A stretch of 57,225 nucleotides of DNA from Phycisphaerales bacterium. Its GTDB lineage: Bacteria; Planctomycetota; Phycisphaerae; Phycisphaerales; SM1A02. How positions within the stretch are numbered: position 1 is the first letter of the stretch; each line of letters begins with the position of its first letter. The DNA lies in NCBI GenBank assembly GCA_022446795.1, contig JAKVBX010000023.1:1-57225 (forward strand), given 5' to 3'. Below are positions 55,713 through 57,225 of the stretch, piece by piece. The position numbers were made by a program, and so were the translations under genes. The notes under the pieces were generated by a model. It ran no database searches. It was given only the letters and a program-made list of their open reading frames with translations, and was not told the origin of the DNA.

Positions 55713-56663
55713 TCAGAAGGTGATGGGCGCGAACAGGGTCGTGATCCACACGGCTGCGCCCAGCAGAACGAAGGTTCCGATGATCCAGGCGGCCTGCTGC
55801 CATCCCGGGAGCGAGGGCATGTCCATCGCGTGGCAGCCTTCTCCCTCCATGTCGTGACCGTCGTGCCCGGCCATGTCATGGTCCATGTTGTTCATGTCGT
55901 GACCTTCGTGTCCGCCCATGTCATGGTCCATGTTGTTCATGTCGTGACCTTCGTGTCCGGCCATCTCATGATCCATGTTCATTCCCGTGGTCGCGGGCGC
56001 GCCCTTTTCCGGGACGGTCATGCACCCATGCTTGATGCCCTTGGCGACCAGCCACCAGTTGATCGGGAACCCGGTCAGTCCGCCCACGACGGCGCCCATG
56101 CACATGCGGAACCAGAAGCGGGGATCGCCGGGGGAATCGCTGCCCGGGAGCTCATGCAGCAGGATGACCATCACCGGGATCATGCCGACCATGACCATGT
56201 TCATCGAGACGGTTTCGACGAAGATGGTCTTGCGGACGGCCTTGAAGTAGTTGTTGCCGAACATGTCCAGCATCATCAGTGCCTGGAAGATGAACAGGCC
56301 CATGACCCAGGCGGCGATGTACTCCAGGACAAGGTCGACACCTGGCGACAGGGTGAAGAAGGAGACGACGATGGCACACAGGATGATCCCGGTGGCATCG
56401 CCGGCCAGGCAGTGCATTTCGCTGTTGACACCCTGTTTCCAGGAGGCCTTGGTAAAGACCGCGTGCAATCCACGACCCGGATTCCGGCAGGAGAGCAGGA
56501 AGACGAACAGGCCGATGGGACCGGTGTAGGCGATGACCAGGATCCAGGCCAGCTTCTGAACCCAGCTCACAGGGGTATGAAGCGCCAGGTCGACAATCGC
56601 GAAGATCAATGACAGCCCGGTCAGTACGAACCAGGTAATCATGATGCCGTCGAGAACAGGCAT
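55713..56663 (-). CDS. DUF4396 membrane protein with His/Met-rich repeats
   Basis: Membrane protein of 316 residues in the DUF4396 family, with about seven helices including GIMITWFVLTGLSLIFAIVD, FVETVSMNMVMVGMIPVMVILL and the final WIIGTFVLLGAAVWITTLF. Before the last helix lies a loop of three 15-residue repeats of the type MDHDMGGHEGHDMNN, rich in His, Met and Asp, a likely copper or other soft-metal binding segment. DUF4396 neighbours often handle metals, but no function is established. The start at 56663 is chosen as the only ATG near the first helix; an upstream TTG (56687) is possible. Confidence 0.8.
   Translation of the reverse strand: MPVLDGIMITWFVLTGLSLIFAIVDLALHTPVSWVQKLAWILVIAYTGPIGLFVFLLSCRNPGRGLHAVFTKASWKQGVNSEMHCLAGDATGIILCAIVVSFFTLSPGVDLVLEYIAAWVMGLFIFQALMMLDMFGNNYFKAVRKTIFVETVSMNMVMVGMIPVMVILLHELPGSDSPGDPRFWFRMCMGAVVGGLTGFPINWWLVAKGIKHGCMTVPEKGAPATTGMNMDHEMAGHEGHDMNNMDHDMGGHEGHDMNNMDHDMAGHDGHDMEGEGCHAMDMPSLPGWQQAAWIIGTFVLLGAAVWITTLFAPITF
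55848..55979 (-). repeat. Three tandem 45-base repeats encoding the His/Met loop
   Basis: Forty-five-base units (15 residues each), almost identical between the first two and slightly diverged in the third. They remain in frame and encode MDHEMAGHEGHDMNN, MDHDMGGHEGHDMNN and MDHDMAGHDGHDMEG. Such repeats can expand or contract by slippage. Confidence 0.85.
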
Positions 56664-56705
56664 GGTTGACCGCCATGCTATCGGCAAGCAGTGAGTTCGT
56701 CCTGC

Positions 56706-56711
56706 TAGAAT
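56706..56711 (+). promoter_or_regulatory. Candidate -10 (TAGAAT) of the HD-hydrolase gene
   Basis: TAGAAT lies 23 bases before the ATG at 56729, giving a leader of about 11 bases with GAGAGAG as ribosome-binding site. Confidence 0.4.
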
Positions 56712-56728
56712 CAGCGGCGAGAGAGATC

Positions 56729-57225
56729 ATGCCGAAGAACTGGGACATCGTGATCGTTGCTGCGTCGATGGCTGCCAAGCTTCACGGCGGCCAGGCGCGC
56801 AAGGATGGAACGCCGTATTTTCAGCATCCGGCCCGTGTTGCCACGTTGCTGGCCCGAGCGGGCGCCGATGACGAACTGGTCGCGGCCGGGTTTCTTCATG
56901 ATGTGATCGAGGATACGCCTGCCGACTACGACGACATTGCCGAGAAACTGGGGACCGATGTGGCCGACTGGGTGTCCGCCATGAGCAAGGACCATCGGAT
57001 GGCCGAGCCGGTTCGCGAACCGGCCTACAAGAAGCAGTTGCGCAAGGGGCCCTGGCAAGGCCGCGCGATCAAGCTCGCAGATCAGATCGACAACTTCTCG
57101 GCCTCCAAGATCGGGAGCTCACGCGTGGGTCGGCGTCGACTCGAGGCTGCGAATTGGGCCCTGGAGATCACGGAATCGGACGAGCAGGAGGTCATCCTCA
57201 AGCTTCGCGCCACGCTCCAGGGCGT
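56729..57225 (+). CDS. (p)ppGpp-hydrolase-like HD-domain protein (3' truncated by window edge)
   Basis: The frame is open to the last base; 165 codons are visible. The protein begins PKNWDIVIVAASMAAKLHGG. It has the HD hydrolase pattern of RelA/SpoT and Mesh1 enzymes: QHPARVA (first His), FLHDVIEDTP (His-Asp and Glu-Asp) and IKLADQIDN (Asp). The domain starts at the N-terminus with no synthetase in the visible part, so it could be a small alarmone hydrolase or the beginning of a full Rel protein. In the latter, a synthetase would follow beyond the window. Length alone cannot decide. Confidence 0.8.
   Translation, partial: MPKNWDIVIVAASMAAKLHGGQARKDGTPYFQHPARVATLLARAGADDELVAAGFLHDVIEDTPADYDDIAEKLGTDVADWVSAMSKDHRMAEPVREPAYKKQLRKGPWQGRAIKLADQIDNFSASKIGSSRVGRRRLEAANWALEITESDEQEVILKLRATLQG

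Overview
The window is a GC-rich, gene-dense bacterial chromosome segment with no insertion sequence, prophage, CRISPR array or rRNA. Its content points to a marine planctomycete, probably of the Phycisphaerae/Phycisphaerales type. The evidence is two CxPxR sulfatases, a secreted protein with a Ca-loop dockerin-like pair followed by Cys-rich GACC repeats, several large secreted proteins of unknown function, a nickel superoxide dismutase, and many FHA/GAF/HD-GYP signalling proteins. The taxonomic placement is inference from gene content, not from a marker-gene comparison.

Layout. 1-6734: end of an AddB-like nuclease gene, addA, a 2-hydroxyacid dehydrogenase and enolase. 6739-11901 (minus): alpha/beta hydrolase, oppB-like permease, oppA-like binding protein and a secreted helical protein. 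A divergent, structured intergenic region follows, then a TPR-like secreted protein and a UPF0104-type membrane protein (12186-15646). 15612-20403: pyrE, a GH57 enzyme, gatB, a cyclophilin and a secreted two-repeat protein. 20506-25617: tRNA-Cys(GCA) and a phosphate module (phoB, phoR, Na/Pi cotransporter, phoU, Trx-type arsenate reductase) with a candidate Pho box. 25621-30294 (minus): exported Ni-SOD, membrane FMN glutamate-synthase-like protein and a large secreted esterase. 30476-35542: small membrane protein, dockerin-like secreted protein, and a sulfatase coupled to a CxxCH/cyclase-fold protein. 35531-40700 (minus): lipoprotein, S41-like protein, sulfatase and a TlpA-type protein, forming one four-gene operon. 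40794-45569: tRNA-Leu(UAA), an AhpD-like protein, and an FHA-membrane-protease facing an FHA-GAF-HD-GYP protein. 45612-57225: malic enzyme, MFS transporter, phosphoglycolate phosphatase, purU, GH63-type glucosidase coupled to REC-GAF-HD-GYP, a UPF0173 hydrolase, a DUF4396 protein with His/Met repeats, and the start of a (p)ppGpp-hydrolase-like gene.

How the genes work together. The clearest unit is phosphate: a PhoBR two-component system, a sodium-driven phosphate importer, the PhoU regulator and an arsenate reductase that would detoxify the arsenate such importers also take up. A second theme is extracellular polymer use: sulfatases, dockerin-like protein, esterase and a redox protein. A third is signalling through FHA and HD-GYP proteins. 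Ten adjacent gene pairs overlap by ATGA or GTGA, so translational coupling is the house style. All eight convergent gene ends overlap or are separated by 12 bp or less. No gene-free stretch exceeds 300 bases; the longest (11902-12185) is annotated with its promoters, palindrome and stem-loop. Promoter calls are by eye and are the least certain entries.
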